A stretch of DNA of 40,394 bases from Micavibrio sp. (lineage in GTDB: Bacteria > Pseudomonadota > Alphaproteobacteria > Micavibrionales > Micavibrionaceae): positions 1-40,394 of the forward strand of contig BQJE01000007.1 of the NCBI GenBank assembly GCA_021604545.1, read 5' to 3'. The notes beneath the pieces were generated by a model. It had not been told where the DNA came from, searched no databases, and saw only the letters and a program-made list of their open reading frames with translations. Position numbers and translations under genes: made by a program. Every line of letters begins with the position of its first letter. Position 1 is the first letter of the stretch. This document shows positions 6,997 to 16,173 of the stretch, one piece after another.

Positions 6997-9900
6997 TGGC
7001 CAATAGTCAATTTGCATTATTAAAAGAAAAACGATTCCTGCCGCTTTTTATCACGCAGTTTCTGGGCGCGTTTCATGACAATTTATTCAAGAATGCGTTG
7101 GTGGTGTTGCTGCTTTACAGTATGGCGATCAATTCGGCGCTGGACCCGAAGCTGCTGACGACGCTGGCAGCGGGGATTTTCATTCTTCCGTTTGTACTGT
7201 TTTCGGCGCTGGGTGGGCAACTAGCCGACAAGTACCGCAAGAATAAAGTCATCCGCGTTATCAAGGCGGTGGAGATTGCGATTGCCGGATTGGGCACGGT
7301 GGCGCTGCTGAGTGGCTCGATCCATCTCTGCTATGTGACGCTTTTTGCCTTGGGTACACAATCGGCTTTTTTCGGGCCCAGTAAATATTCTATCCTGCCG
7401 CAACATCTTGAAAAGAATCAATTGATCGGCGGCAACGCATTGTTGGCAACTGGTACGTTTCTGGCCATTCTTGTCGGCACAATGGTCGGCGTTACGGTTG
7501 TTACGCTTCCGTCGGGTACGTTGATGATTTGTGGTGGGCTTGTGCTGTGTTCTCTCCTTGGTTATTTCTCCAGCCGCTTCATTCCCGAAGCGCCGCCAAA
7601 GGCGCCGGATTTAAAACTCAATTTCAATCCCGTCACGGAAACCTGGAGCATTTTGCGCTATACGTTTACGCAGAAGCGCGCCGTTATCCGTTCTATCATG
7701 GGTATCGCGTGGTTCTATTTCATGGGCGGTATGTTTATGGCCCAGTTCCCGAACTTTACCGAAGAAACACTGGGGGCCAATGAACATGTTCTGGCGCTTT
7801 TTCTTGTGATTTTTTCTCTCGGTATCGGCATTGGAGGATTGCTGAACAACCGCTTGTTGCGTGGCCGTGTTGAAGCGGTTTATGTGCCGCTGGCGGTGCT
7901 CGGCATCACACTGTTTTCTTTTGATCTTACCTGGGTCAGTAGTGGCAGGATTCTGCCCGGCGAGCTTATATCTCTTGCTGTCTTTATCAATGAGCCAGCC
8001 AACTGGCGCATCCTGTTTGATATTATGATGATTGCGGTTTGTGGCGGATTGTTTGTTGTACCGCTCAACGCCATTGTGCAGCAGGATACGCCCGAAGACC
8101 ATCGCGCGAGGGTTCTGGCTGGCAGTGCCATTATGGATGCTCTCTTTATTGTTGCTTCTTCTGTCATTTCTGCCGTGTTGATTATGAGGGGCTGGGGCGT
8201 GACGGAATTGTTTTTTGCTTTTGCGATCGCCAATGCTTTTGTTGCGGTTTACATCTGTCGTTTGTTGCCGGATTATCTACTTAAAAGTTTTATGCAGGCA
8301 TTGTTCAAGTTTTTCTATCATGCTGAAGTTCGCGGGTTTGAAAATATCGAGAAGGCCGGTAAGCGCGCCGTTGTTGTGAGCAACCATGTCTCTTTTCTTG
8401 ATGCGGCTTTGCTCGCGGCCTTCCTGCCCGGGCGGCCGATGTTTGCCATCAATAGTTACGTGGCTGAGAAGTGGTGGATCAAGCCATTTTTGAGGTTTGT
8501 TGACGCGTTTCCTCTTGATCCAACCAACCCATTTTCACTAAAGGGGCTTATTCGCAAAGTTGAAGAGGACCGGCACGTTGTGATCTTCCCTGAGGGGCGT
8601 TTGACCGAAACCGGGGCGCTGATGAAAATATATGATGGGCCGGGTATGGTTGCGGATAAGTCTGAGGCCATGATTTTGCCGGTGCGGCTTGATGGTGTGC
8701 AGCATACATCTTTTTCGCGTCTTAAGGGGAAAGTGCCTTTCCGCAAATTTCCCAAAATAACGATTACAGTTCTGGAACCGCGCAAGTTCAAGATTGATGA
8801 TGATATTAAAGGTCGTTCGCGCCGCGCCGCTGCCGGGCGTCAGCTTTATGATTTGATGGAAGAAATGATGTTTCTGACCGGTGACCGGGAGCAAACACTG
8901 TATCAGGCAATGCTGCGCGCGCGATATGTGAATGGTGACGATGCGGTAATTGCTGAGGATGTTGAACGCAAGCCGCTGAAATTTAAAAAACTGATACAGG
9001 GCTCACTGGTGCTGGGACGTAAATTCGCGAAGATAACGGATAAGAGCGAAAATGTCGGTGTATTGTTGCCGAATTCTATCGGCGCCGTTGTTACATTCTT
9101 TGCGCTGCAGGCTTTTGGTCGCGTGCCCGCGATGTTGAACTTTTCTGTTGGTGCAGCTTCGCTGGTGTCAGCTTCTCAGACGGCCAAAGTCAAAACAGTT
9201 CTTACGTCACGGCGTTTTATAGAGCTAGGTCGTCTGGATGACGTGATTGAAGAAATCGCTAAGCATGCGGAAATTGTTTATCTGGAAGATATAAAAGGCG
9301 AGATTGGACTCGGTGACAAGTTTTATGGGCTGCTGGCTTCGGCAGATCGCGTGCATAAGAGACAAAAAGTTAATCCACATGATCCGTCGCTTATTTTGTT
9401 TACCTCAGGATCTGAAGGAATGCCCAAAGGTGTGGTGCTAAGCCATGGGAATATCATGAGCAATATTGTGCAGCTTTCCAGCCGCGTTGATTTCAATCGC
9501 CAGGATGTCGTGTTTAACTGCTTGCCGATGTTTCATTCTTTCGGGTTAACGGGCGGGACGTTGCTACCTATTTTATCAGGCGTGAAGACATTTTTGTATC
9601 CCAGCCCACTGCATTACCGGATTGTACCGGAGCTGGTGTATTCATCCAATGCGACGATTATGTTTGGAACCGATACGTTTTTAAACGGTTATGCACGTAT
9701 GGCTGATCCGTATGATTTTTTCCGCATGCGGTATATTTTTGCGGGCGCAGAAAAAGTAAAAGAGGAAACGCGCCAGCTTTATATGGATCGTTTTGGCGTG
9801 CGCGTTCTCGAAGGCTATGGTGCGACCGAAACAGCGCCAGCTCTCACGCTGAATTCCCCTATGCATATGCAAGCCGGGTCCGTCGGGCGTTTGCTGCCGG

Positions 9901-10418
9901 GCATTAAATACAGGCTGGAGGACGTGCCGGGTGTTAATGTTGGTGGGCGTTTGTTTGTAAAGGGGCCGAATGTCATGCTCGGTTATTACCGCGCCGATAG
10001 TCCCGGCGTGTTAGAGCCCCCTGTTGATGGCTGGTATGATACGGGTGATATCGTTGATATTGATGAGCAGGGCTATGTGAAGATTTTAGGCCGCGCCAAA
10101 CGCTTTGCTAAAATCGCTGGCGAAATGGTTTCGCTGACAAGTGTTGAAGTTATGGTGCAGGCTGTTTATTCGGATGCTGAGCATGCTGTGGTTTCAATTC
10201 CTGATGCGCGTAAGGGTGAGCAGCTTGTGCTTGTGACAACACAGGGGAAAGCGAAAAGGGAAGATCTGTCGTCCTACGCATCCAAAAACGGGATAAGTGA
10301 GTTATCTGTTCCCAAGACCATTCTTCAAATTGACAAGATGCTGGTGCTGGGGACTGGAAAGACAGATTACGTTAGCGTACAATCTTATGTAGAAAAAAAA
10401 CTGGAAAAAGCCGCGTGA
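6996..10418 (+). CDS. LplT-PlsC-acyl-ACP synthetase fusion (lysophospholipid transport and reacylation)
   Basis: This 1140-residue protein joins three activities. Residues 1-410 are a 12-segment MFS transporter like LplT (FHDNLFKNALVVLLLYS, then GPSKYSILPQ). Residues about 430-630 are a PlsC-type acyltransferase with the NHxxxxD box (SNHVSFLDA, about 463) and FPEGR (about 531). Residues about 640-1140 are an AMP-forming acyl-ACP synthetase with the P-loop LFTSGSEGMPKGV (about 801), GYGATET (about 939), WYDTGD (about 1012) and a C-terminal GTGKTDY whose Lys is the expected catalytic one. In E. coli LplT and Aas are separate neighbouring genes; the fused form would flip lysophospholipids inward and reacylate them at the inner membrane. 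All visible catalytic motifs are intact. It is coupled to the GDYXXLXY gene by a 1-nt overlap. Confidence 0.9.
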   Translation: MANSQFALLKEKRFLPLFITQFLGAFHDNLFKNALVVLLLYSMAINSALDPKLLTTLAAGIFILPFVLFSALGGQLADKYRKNKVIRVIKAVEIAIAGLGTVALLSGSIHLCYVTLFALGTQSAFFGPSKYSILPQHLEKNQLIGGNALLATGTFLAILVGTMVGVTVVTLPSGTLMICGGLVLCSLLGYFSSRFIPEAPPKAPDLKLNFNPVTETWSILRYTFTQKRAVIRSIMGIAWFYFMGGMFMAQFPNFTEETLGANEHVLALFLVIFSLGIGIGGLLNNRLLRGRVEAVYVPLAVLGITLFSFDLTWVSSGRILPGELISLAVFINEPANWRILFDIMMIAVCGGLFVVPLNAIVQQDTPEDHRARVLAGSAIMDALFIVASSVISAVLIMRGWGVTELFFAFAIANAFVAVYICRLLPDYLLKSFMQALFKFFYHAEVRGFENIEKAGKRAVVVSNHVSFLDAALLAAFLPGRPMFAINSYVAEKWWIKPFLRFVDAFPLDPTNPFSLKGLIRKVEEDRHVVIFPEGRLTETGALMKIYDGPGMVADKSEAMILPVRLDGVQHTSFSRLKGKVPFRKFPKITITVLEPRKFKIDDDIKGRSRRAAAGRQLYDLMEEMMFLTGDREQTLYQAMLRARYVNGDDAVIAEDVERKPLKFKKLIQGSLVLGRKFAKITDKSENVGVLLPNSIGAVVTFFALQAFGRVPAMLNFSVGAASLVSASQTAKVKTVLTSRRFIELGRLDDVIEEIAKHAEIVYLEDIKGEIGLGDKFYGLLASADRVHKRQKVNPHDPSLILFTSGSEGMPKGVVLSHGNIMSNIVQLSSRVDFNRQDVVFNCLPMFHSFGLTGGTLLPILSGVKTFLYPSPLHYRIVPELVYSSNATIMFGTDTFLNGYARMADPYDFFRMRYIFAGAEKVKEETRQLYMDRFGVRVLEGYGATETAPALTLNSPMHMQAGSVGRLLPGIKYRLEDVPGVNVGGRLFVKGPNVMLGYYRADSPGVLEPPVDGWYDTGDIVDIDEQGYVKILGRAKRFAKIAGEMVSLTSVEVMVQAVYSDAEHAVVSIPDARKGEQLVLVTTQGKAKREDLSSYASKNGISELSVPKTILQIDKMLVLGTGKTDYVSVQSYVEKKLEKAA

Positions 10419-10428
10419 GTGAATCTAT

Positions 10429-11223
10429 ATGAGTGAAAAAGACGAAAAAGTTATTGCTTCGGTTGATCTGAAGACCATGAAGTATACTGAGGAAAAGCCA
10501 TCAGACTTTTTATCGAGTGGGAAGCGTTTGTTCGTCATTTCTGTCTTGATAGAAATCCTTTTGGGGTTGGGCCATGTATGGGTGACTTGGTTTCCTGAGC
10601 TGGGGCATCACAAAAAGATGATTCGGTTTTTTCATTTTGACCGCGAAGGCAATTTACCGAGCTGGTTTTCATCAACGCAGTTTCTAGTGCTGGCCGCTAT
10701 TTTTGGTGGCCTATATTTCCTCCAGCGTTATCAACACACCGGGAAGTTATGGATTGTTTGCGCCGCTGCAGCTGTTTTTCTTTCGCTGGATGAGGCGGCG
10801 GCTTTTCATGAACTTTTAGGAACTTATCTTGGTGTTGTTTCCAGAGGGGCATCAGAGGGGACATGGATTCATAGCCTGCAATATTTCCCATCATACTATT
10901 GGATGATGATTTATGTGCCTCTGGCTCTGCCTTTATCGGCTGTAATTTTAAGGATTCTATATAAAGAGCTACAGGGTGAATTCCGTATGGTGTTGGCTGG
11001 CGGTATTATTTTTGTTCTTGGCGCTGTTGCGCTGGATTTTCTGGAGGGGTATTACGGTACGCCTGATCATAAAGGCATCTATATTAGAGGTGAGAGCGGC
11101 ATTGCTTGGGTTGATACGGCTCTCATAGAGGAGTTTATGGAAATGTTTGGCGTTAGCCTTGTGATATACGCCTTTATAAGACATTATGAAAAAATGAGAG
11201 CTGTGAGCAACTCGGCGACTTAA
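10429..11223 (+). CDS. Multi-pass membrane protein of unknown function
   Basis: A 264-residue protein with a charged 30-residue N-terminus and about six hydrophobic segments. Conserved-looking polar motifs lie between segments: FHFDREGNLPSWFSSTQF (about residues 66-83) and LSLDEAAAFHELLG (about 117-130). Near the end, a short DTALIEEFMEMFGVSL stretch places acidic residues at a membrane border. His, Asp and Glu at membrane borders could be catalytic or metal-binding, but I recognise no named family. It starts 10 nt after the acyltransferase fusion, so it belongs to the same transcript, and a lipid-related role is inferred from that place only. Confidence 0.65.
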   Translation: MSEKDEKVIASVDLKTMKYTEEKPSDFLSSGKRLFVISVLIEILLGLGHVWVTWFPELGHHKKMIRFFHFDREGNLPSWFSSTQFLVLAAIFGGLYFLQRYQHTGKLWIVCAAAAVFLSLDEAAAFHELLGTYLGVVSRGASEGTWIHSLQYFPSYYWMMIYVPLALPLSAVILRILYKELQGEFRMVLAGGIIFVLGAVALDFLEGYYGTPDHKGIYIRGESGIAWVDTALIEEFMEMFGVSLVIYAFIRHYEKMRAVSNSAT

Positions 11224-11290
11224 TATTGCAATTATGGCCGCGGACGTTAACATTAGGGTAGATATACAAAATAATTATAGAGGGTATTGC

Positions 11291-12367
11291 ATGCAGCCAC
11301 TTGATTTTGACGTCACCAACGCGGTTGGTAATGACAGCGCCATACAAGTTAAAGAAATCGCCGAACATTGTAAGACCTATAAGGGCTCTGATGCTAAGCG
11401 GAGCATTTTTCAGCTTGCCACAACGCTGGCGCTTTTTATAGGGACCTGCGGGCTCATGCTTTATAGTTTGAATATCTCATATTGGATAACCGCTCTTTTG
11501 GTATTGCCGGCAGCGGGGCTGCTCATACGAATTTTCATTTTTCAGCATGATTGTGGCCATGGGTCGTTTTTTAATTCTAAAGCTGCTAATGACTGGACGG
11601 GCCGCCTGCTAGGGGTTTTGACGGTTACGCCGTATGATTTTTGGCGTCGCGCTCATAACAAACATCATGCCACGTCCGGTGATCTTGACCGGCGGAGTAT
11701 TGGCGGTATTGATACAATAACTGTGCGTGAATATCAGGCTTTGTCAAAACCCCATCAATTAGCCTACCGGATTTACCGCAACCCGTTTGTTCTCTTGATT
11801 CTGGGGACACCTTTTTATGTTATGATTTTGCAGCGCTTTCCCTTTAATCAGGCCACGAATTTCTACGAAAATTACCAGACAGTTTCCGTGTCCTCCATTT
11901 GGAAAAGTATTATGCTGACCAACGCAGCTATCGTGGTTTGTTATGGCTCTGTAGCTTTCTTTGTAGGGCTTGGGCCGCTTCTGGCTATCTATCTCCCGAC
12001 CCTGATGGTGACGGCCTGGATTGGTGGGTGGCTCTTTTATATCCAGCACCAGTTTGAAGACACATACTGGGAAGAAAATAAGAACTGGAATATACAGGAA
12101 GCCGCTCTTCTGGGCAGCTCTTATTATGCACTGCCCAAAATTGTACAATGGTTTACAGGCAATATTGGTCTGCACCACATTCATCATTTGTGCAGCAGAA
12201 TTCCAAATTATAAACTTCAGGAATGTATGGATGCGCGACCCGAGCTTGAAAGCATCAACAAGCTGACATTTCTTGATAGTTTGAAATGTGTTTCCTTTAA
12301 GTTATGGGATGAGCAAAAAGGGAAGCTGGTGAGCTTCAGACATATAGAGCCCAAGGGCGCTTTATAA
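11291..12367 (+). CDS. Membrane fatty acid desaturase
   Basis: I chose the ATG at 11291 (358 residues) because AGAGGG lies 6 nt before it; the in-frame ATG at 11234 has no ribosome site. The protein has the three His boxes of di-iron membrane desaturases: HDCGH (86-90), HNKHH (122-126) and HHIHH (295-299), with membrane segments near 40-80 and 205-250. The family inserts double bonds in lipid acyl chains using oxygen and an electron donor. The box spacing and the GLHHIHHL ending resemble acyl-lipid (Delta-12-like) desaturases, but regiospecificity cannot be read from sequence. It follows the acyltransferase cluster by 67 nt and overlaps the convergent formyltransferase gene by 6 bp. Confidence 0.85.
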   Translation: MQPLDFDVTNAVGNDSAIQVKEIAEHCKTYKGSDAKRSIFQLATTLALFIGTCGLMLYSLNISYWITALLVLPAAGLLIRIFIFQHDCGHGSFFNSKAANDWTGRLLGVLTVTPYDFWRRAHNKHHATSGDLDRRSIGGIDTITVREYQALSKPHQLAYRIYRNPFVLLILGTPFYVMILQRFPFNQATNFYENYQTVSVSSIWKSIMLTNAAIVVCYGSVAFFVGLGPLLAIYLPTLMVTAWIGGWLFYIQHQFEDTYWEENKNWNIQEAALLGSSYYALPKIVQWFTGNIGLHHIHHLCSRIPNYKLQECMDARPELESINKLTFLDSLKCVSFKLWDEQKGKLVSFRHIEPKGAL

Positions 12368-13195
12368 AATTTCCTGAAATTCCTTGAGACAGACAAAGCC
12401 ATCAGCGGTGGCAATCACGATATGGCGGCTCATCCGCAGAGCGATGGTGCCGGGTTTGAGTTCGTGTTTTTCTTTCCAGGCAGTGAAATCGTAGACAGCC
12501 CAATTGAGATCATCAAAACGGGCCAGTGAGCCGTAACGACCAAAAGCACGGCCAGTTTTATCGATTTCCTCGACCGTTTTATTCCAATCAAGCAGACGCA
12601 TGGTATCATCAGGTGGTGGAAAATATGTGGCTTGGCCTTCATCCTGCGGCTCGGCATTTTTCCACATATCGGGCAGGTCTTCCATGACCATGGATAAAAC
12701 ATCCGGCGCGCGCATCGCGATGCGCGCCGAAAGAGATTCCACATCTTCGCGTTCGTTTAAAGGGAGTTCTTCCTGATACAGAATATCGCCCTTGTCGAAT
12801 TCCTGTGTCATCTTGTGAACAGTGATGCCCGAGGATTCGTGGGTCTGTGTAATGATGTAAGGTGTCGGCATCAGGCCGCGACATTTGGGCAGTAGAGAAG
12901 GATGAAAATTAATGCCGCAAGATTTTTTGGTGTCGATCGGCGGAATTTTATATGGATATCCCGCAGCTAAAAAACACCCGGCACCTGCTTCTGTGTATTC
13001 CGCGATATGGTCAGGCGTCACCTGATCAAGAATGACAGGAACATCGTTATGCGCGCCCCAAGCCTGCATGCGTGTATTGAAATTAAATATGTTGTCGCAT
13101 TCAAAACTCATCAGCGCGAGCGGCTCATGGCCATCATCGACAAGGCGTTCAACGCTGTCCATCATAAAGTCATAACCAAAAAATACGAATTTCAT
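12362..13195 (-). CDS. Formyltransferase-family protein (Fmt/ArnA-like)
   Basis: The start at 13195 gives MKFVFFGYDF, the normal beginning of the formyltransferase Rossmann fold; an upstream in-frame start would add 12 unrelated residues. The 277-residue product carries the catalytic set of the family: NFHPSLLPKCRG with N96 and H98, and EFDKGDIL with D134. After residue 200 there is a C-terminal domain like that of methionyl-tRNA or sugar formyltransferases. The family moves a formyl group from 10-formyl-tetrahydrofolate to an amine. It is shorter than methionyl-tRNA formyltransferase (about 310), and no def gene lies next to it, so a sugar or other amine substrate is also possible. Confidence 0.75.
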   Translation of the reverse strand: MKFVFFGYDFMMDSVERLVDDGHEPLALMSFECDNIFNFNTRMQAWGAHNDVPVILDQVTPDHIAEYTEAGAGCFLAAGYPYKIPPIDTKKSCGINFHPSLLPKCRGLMPTPYIITQTHESSGITVHKMTQEFDKGDILYQEELPLNEREDVESLSARIAMRAPDVLSMVMEDLPDMWKNAEPQDEGQATYFPPPDDTMRLLDWNKTVEEIDKTGRAFGRYGSLARFDDLNWAVYDFTAWKEKHELKPGTIALRMSRHIVIATADGFVCLKEFQEIL

Positions 13196-13253
13196 AGTTA
13201 TTACTATCGGCAAGATTGAGGACAAGCACAAGAGTGTAAGTTATAATACGTCT

Positions 13254-13763
13254 ATGTATAAGCCGGGCGACACTATTATTGTGAATGATAAAATGCAAAC
13301 GGACTATTCCTATTTGCTGGAAGCGCCGTTAGGAAAGGGCTTTGCTGATGGGTTTGAGCCGTATTTTTCACCAAAGGAAATGCTGGCGCATGGGGTTTTT
13401 GAAGGAAAATACTGCAATGATTGCCTGGATGAATTACCGCAAGACTGGTTTGAAGGGGCCAAGACTAGTGAGCTGGCGGATCCTTCTTTAAATTGCTTTG
13501 GTATAAAAAGTCGCCAGTCGTTACAAATCTGGAGAAAGAAAGAGTGGATTATAGAGCCGGATCCGCGCGGTTGGTTCCAGTGGTATTGCCGTTATTATCT
13601 CGGGCGGCGCATTCCAGAGATTGATAAAATCCAGATTAAACGATGGCGTGGCTTTCGCCGCCATGCCGGCCAGATACGTGCCAATTGCGAGCCGAGAAAT
13701 ATAGATTGTCGCCCACGGCAAAGACAGGCTTTGCTGCAGTGGTCTTATGATCCGTTTATTTAG
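13254..13763 (+). CDS. Conserved protein of unknown function (YCNDC / RGWFQWYCRYY family)
   Basis: A 169-residue soluble protein. Motifs that look conserved are KYCNDCLDELPQDWF (about residues 52-66), DPRGWFQWYCRYYLGRR (about 102-118), IKRWRGFRRHAGQI (about 124-137) and CRPRQRQALLQWSYDP near the C-terminus. I recall the same pattern in uncharacterised proteins of bacteria and also fungi and plants, but no biochemical role. The Trp/Arg-rich second half suggests nucleic acid or anion binding; this is inference. It is divergent from the formyltransferase gene and ends 3 bp before the convergent FlgC-like gene. Confidence 0.65.
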   Translation: MYKPGDTIIVNDKMQTDYSYLLEAPLGKGFADGFEPYFSPKEMLAHGVFEGKYCNDCLDELPQDWFEGAKTSELADPSLNCFGIKSRQSLQIWRKKEWIIEPDPRGWFQWYCRYYLGRRIPEIDKIQIKRWRGFRRHAGQIRANCEPRNIDCRPRQRQALLQWSYDPFI

Positions 13764-13766
13764 GGA

Positions 13767-14180
13767 TTAAGCTTTTTGGTCGAGGATGCGGAAGAGTTCT
13801 TTGTCCAGATCGCTGGCGGCCTGAATGGTTTTCAGATTGGCTTTGTAAGTAATCTCGGCCAGATTGATATTGACGATTTCTTCGGCTAAATTCACATTCG
13901 GTACGCCAACCACGCCATTTTCATCGGCAAAAGGCGAATCTGGTGAAAAAACTGGTACGAACGGTGTGTCCTTAGGGATAATTTGCGTGACCACTCCTGC
14001 GCCTTCGCCATTACCCACGGTTTGTGCTGAAGAGGTTGTCGTCACTGCGCTGTAGGGCGCTTGCCCGCCTTCTTCGAGAGAGCCAATCGTTTGTAAATTA
14101 GCGATATTAGCTGCACTGGCATTCAGCCTTTGTGTGCTGGATGTCAGACCGCTTAATGCTATGGATATGGCACTTGTCAT
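13767..14180 (-). CDS. FlgC-like flagellar rod protein
   Basis: The 137-residue protein has the size and both ends of proximal rod proteins of the FlgB/FlgC class. The N-terminal helix reads SIALSGLTSSTQRLNASAANIANLQT (about residues 5-31), with the ANIAN motif of flagellar rod/hook proteins. The C-terminal helix reads VNLAEEIVNINLAEITYKANLKTIQAASDL (about 95-125), the usual Flg_bbr_C signature. FlgC builds the rod between the MS ring and the hook. No other basal-body gene is near, which is unusual because flgC normally sits next to flgB and fliE. It may be a divergent extra copy, or the flagellar genes may be scattered in this organism. Confidence 0.75.
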   Translation of the reverse strand: MTSAISIALSGLTSSTQRLNASAANIANLQTIGSLEEGGQAPYSAVTTTSSAQTVGNGEGAGVVTQIIPKDTPFVPVFSPDSPFADENGVVGVPNVNLAEEIVNINLAEITYKANLKTIQAASDLDKELFRILDQKA

Positions 14181-14277
14181 ACTTTTAGGGTACCATGAAA
14201 AGGGTTAAAATCGTATTGAAAACAGCCTGTTTTAAGCGTTTTCAAGCAAGTTTTGGAACAAAAAAGGGGCGGAAAAT

Positions 14278-14712
14278 ATGCGTTTTTTAAGTGTTTGGAT
14301 CGTTTTTATAGCTTTGGGCATCGTTATGATGCTCTCGGCTTGTAGCATGGATCACGACGATGTTCGGCCATATTTGAACGATTCCAAAATCCCGCATAAT
14401 ACGCAGTGGGACAATGATGACTGGAAGCCGGAAGACTGGATTGCCAGCAAAGGCAGCGCCAAACGGGTGATAGATGGATTTTACGCCGCCAATATTATCA
14501 CCGATCAATATGTTGACGATGACATTCCAATTCTTGAAGTTGGACAGGGTTTTATGGAGCTTTCGGAGCTGGAAAAACGCCGCGTTGTCATGTTCGTTGA
14601 TCATGCTTTTCAGGTGACGAGTGCCGCGCCGGATGGGATGTTTCTAATCCATCACCAAAAATCAGATGAGCCGCTCGGGATTTATACGAAGAACGGATTA
14701 CAGCTTCAATAG
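14278..14712 (+). CDS. Predicted lipoprotein of unknown function
   Basis: A 144-residue protein with a signal sequence whose hydrophobic core (residues 4-19) ends in the lipobox LSAC, with C22 as the lipidation site. The mature part is acidic (DHDDVRPYLND, then VDDDIPILEVG) and has no recognisable domain. Met-Asp at positions 24-25 does not give a clear Lol-avoidance signal, so the final membrane is not predicted. It is divergent from the FlgC-like gene, with 97 bp between them, and convergent with the DUF3179 gene. Confidence 0.6.
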   Translation: MRFLSVWIVFIALGIVMMLSACSMDHDDVRPYLNDSKIPHNTQWDNDDWKPEDWIASKGSAKRVIDGFYAANIITDQYVDDDIPILEVGQGFMELSELEKRRVVMFVDHAFQVTSAAPDGMFLIHHQKSDEPLGIYTKNGLQLQ

Positions 14713-14789
14713 TTATTCCGTATGAATTCTTCCATCCGGTTGGAAGGCCATAAAGGCGAAAGCGAACGTGACGTCGTGAGCTTCGTCGT

Positions 14790-15683
14790 TTAGAGAGCCG
14801 TCTGTATTTTCTTCTGCACTGAGACAAAGCCGATATCACGACCGGTGGCAATGCTGGACTTATCAAGCGCTGAATTCATGCCGCCTTGCCAGGTGATAAT
14901 GAGGTCACCATTTTCAACTTTTCCTTTTTCACGGATATCGGACAGAGGCCAGGCGCTTTTTCCGACGGCAACAACATAGGCTAGCGGCGGCACCGGGCCA
15001 TCATAATTTCCGTTATAAAGAAACGGTTTCTTTAAACTATCATAACCGGCATACGGGTTGGCGCCGTAAGAACGTGTGCTGGTGTTGCGCGGGATTAAAA
15101 CCTGTCCGTCAGGGTGCGTGGCTTTGAATTTAGAAAAAGGTATCACGCGGGAGGGAACCATTTTCAGTTGTTTTCCGTTCATCTCGCCGACAATTCCCTT
15201 TCCAAGGAATTGTTGCCACCAGCTTTCTGTTTGGCGGTCATACATCACCATGTCGGAATAGCGCAGCTTGCCAGAGACACCAAAGTCCAGAACTTTTCCA
15301 TCCAGTCGGCGGTCAAAAACAATCGAGGCATTGCAAAGCGGACAATAGGTGACGGTAATTGGCATGTCACCGATCGCGTCATTGGCAATTTCATGCCACA
15401 TGAGAACGCGCAAAGGATAGGCTTTGGCAATCCCATTATATGTGAGCGTAATCACAGGTTCCTGATCGCCGATGTCTTTAATTTCGGAAGCTGGAGCGAA
15501 CCCCGGATCGTCAATCGCTGGAATGCCGTCTTTGGGCGGGCCGCCGGACAGGATGTCATTAAAATCCACAGAAGATTTGGTAAAATCGGTTCGCGGCCAT
15601 TCATGCTTCCAGCGCGCAGGACCAGCGTGGCTTTGAGTGGTGCTAAACATAAAAATTGCAAATAAAGTCAGAAAAAGGCGCAT
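14790..15683 (-). CDS. DUF3179 exported protein
   Basis: A 297-residue protein with a Sec signal peptide (residues 1-20, ending SHA). The body matches the DUF3179 family: GIPAIDDPGFAP (about 53-64), AYPLRVLMWHEIANDAIG (about 88-105), VTYCPLCNASIVFDRRLDG (about 111-129) and WWQQFLGKGIVG (about 154-165). The CPLC pair in the middle motif is characteristic and might bind metal or form a disulfide. The role of this periplasmic family is unknown. The gene faces away from the MAPEG gene, with a 76-bp gap between the two starts. Confidence 0.85.
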   Translation of the reverse strand: MRLFLTLFAIFMFSTTQSHAGPARWKHEWPRTDFTKSSVDFNDILSGGPPKDGIPAIDDPGFAPASEIKDIGDQEPVITLTYNGIAKAYPLRVLMWHEIANDAIGDMPITVTYCPLCNASIVFDRRLDGKVLDFGVSGKLRYSDMVMYDRQTESWWQQFLGKGIVGEMNGKQLKMVPSRVIPFSKFKATHPDGQVLIPRNTSTRSYGANPYAGYDSLKKPFLYNGNYDGPVPPLAYVVAVGKSAWPLSDIREKGKVENGDLIITWQGGMNSALDKSSIATGRDIGFVSVQKKIQTAL

Positions 15684-15759
15684 CTTCTTACCTGTCTTTT
15701 GTGTTAATAAGATATTCGTTGTGATTCAACGAATCGTTACCAGTGCGAAAGGAATATCG

Positions 15760-16173
15760 ATGGTTACAGGTCTTTATGCTGCAGTTTTTGCCTTGATGCA
15801 GGTTTGGCTGACCTTGCAGGTGGCGCTGCGGCGCAAACAACACAGCATCACATACGGGCACGGCGACAATGACGATCTTGCGCGCCATATTCACGTATCT
15901 GGTAATTTTGCCGAGACGGTTCCGATGGCACTGTTCCTGATGCTGGTGCTGGAAGGTGGCGGGCTTGGTTATTGGGTTATTCATGCGCTTGGTGTTGCCA
16001 TGTTGATATCGCGTATTCTGCATGCTGTTGGGGTTCTGAGGGGGAGTGGAACCTTTGGCATCTACAAGCGCCTGTCGGTTTGGATGACGCTGGGCGTATA
16101 TGTTGTGGCGGCAATTTTGTGCGTCATGATGTTTCTTCCTTTTTATTTTGGCTTGCCTGTTCAATACGGCTAG
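15760..16173 (+). CDS. MAPEG-family membrane protein
   Basis: The ATG at 15760 is preceded by GAAAGGA at a good distance. The longer in-frame start at 15637 would overlap the divergent DUF3179 gene and is rejected. The 137-residue product has four hydrophobic segments and the family motif H-x-x-x-x-NFAETVPMALFLMLVLE (about residues 46-67), plus RILHAVGVLRG (about 87-97). MAPEG proteins include membrane glutathione transferases and related bacterial proteins; which substrate is used here cannot be told. Its last 50 bp overlap the end of the convergent EamA gene. Confidence 0.8.
   Translation: MVTGLYAAVFALMQVWLTLQVALRRKQHSITYGHGDNDDLARHIHVSGNFAETVPMALFLMLVLEGGGLGYWVIHALGVAMLISRILHAVGVLRGSGTFGIYKRLSVWMTLGVYVVAAILCVMMFLPFYFGLPVQYG

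Noticed and set aside
15114-15665. 183-codon plus-strand frame opposite DUF3179
   Set aside because: It lies fully antisense to a clear conserved gene and has no recognisable domain.
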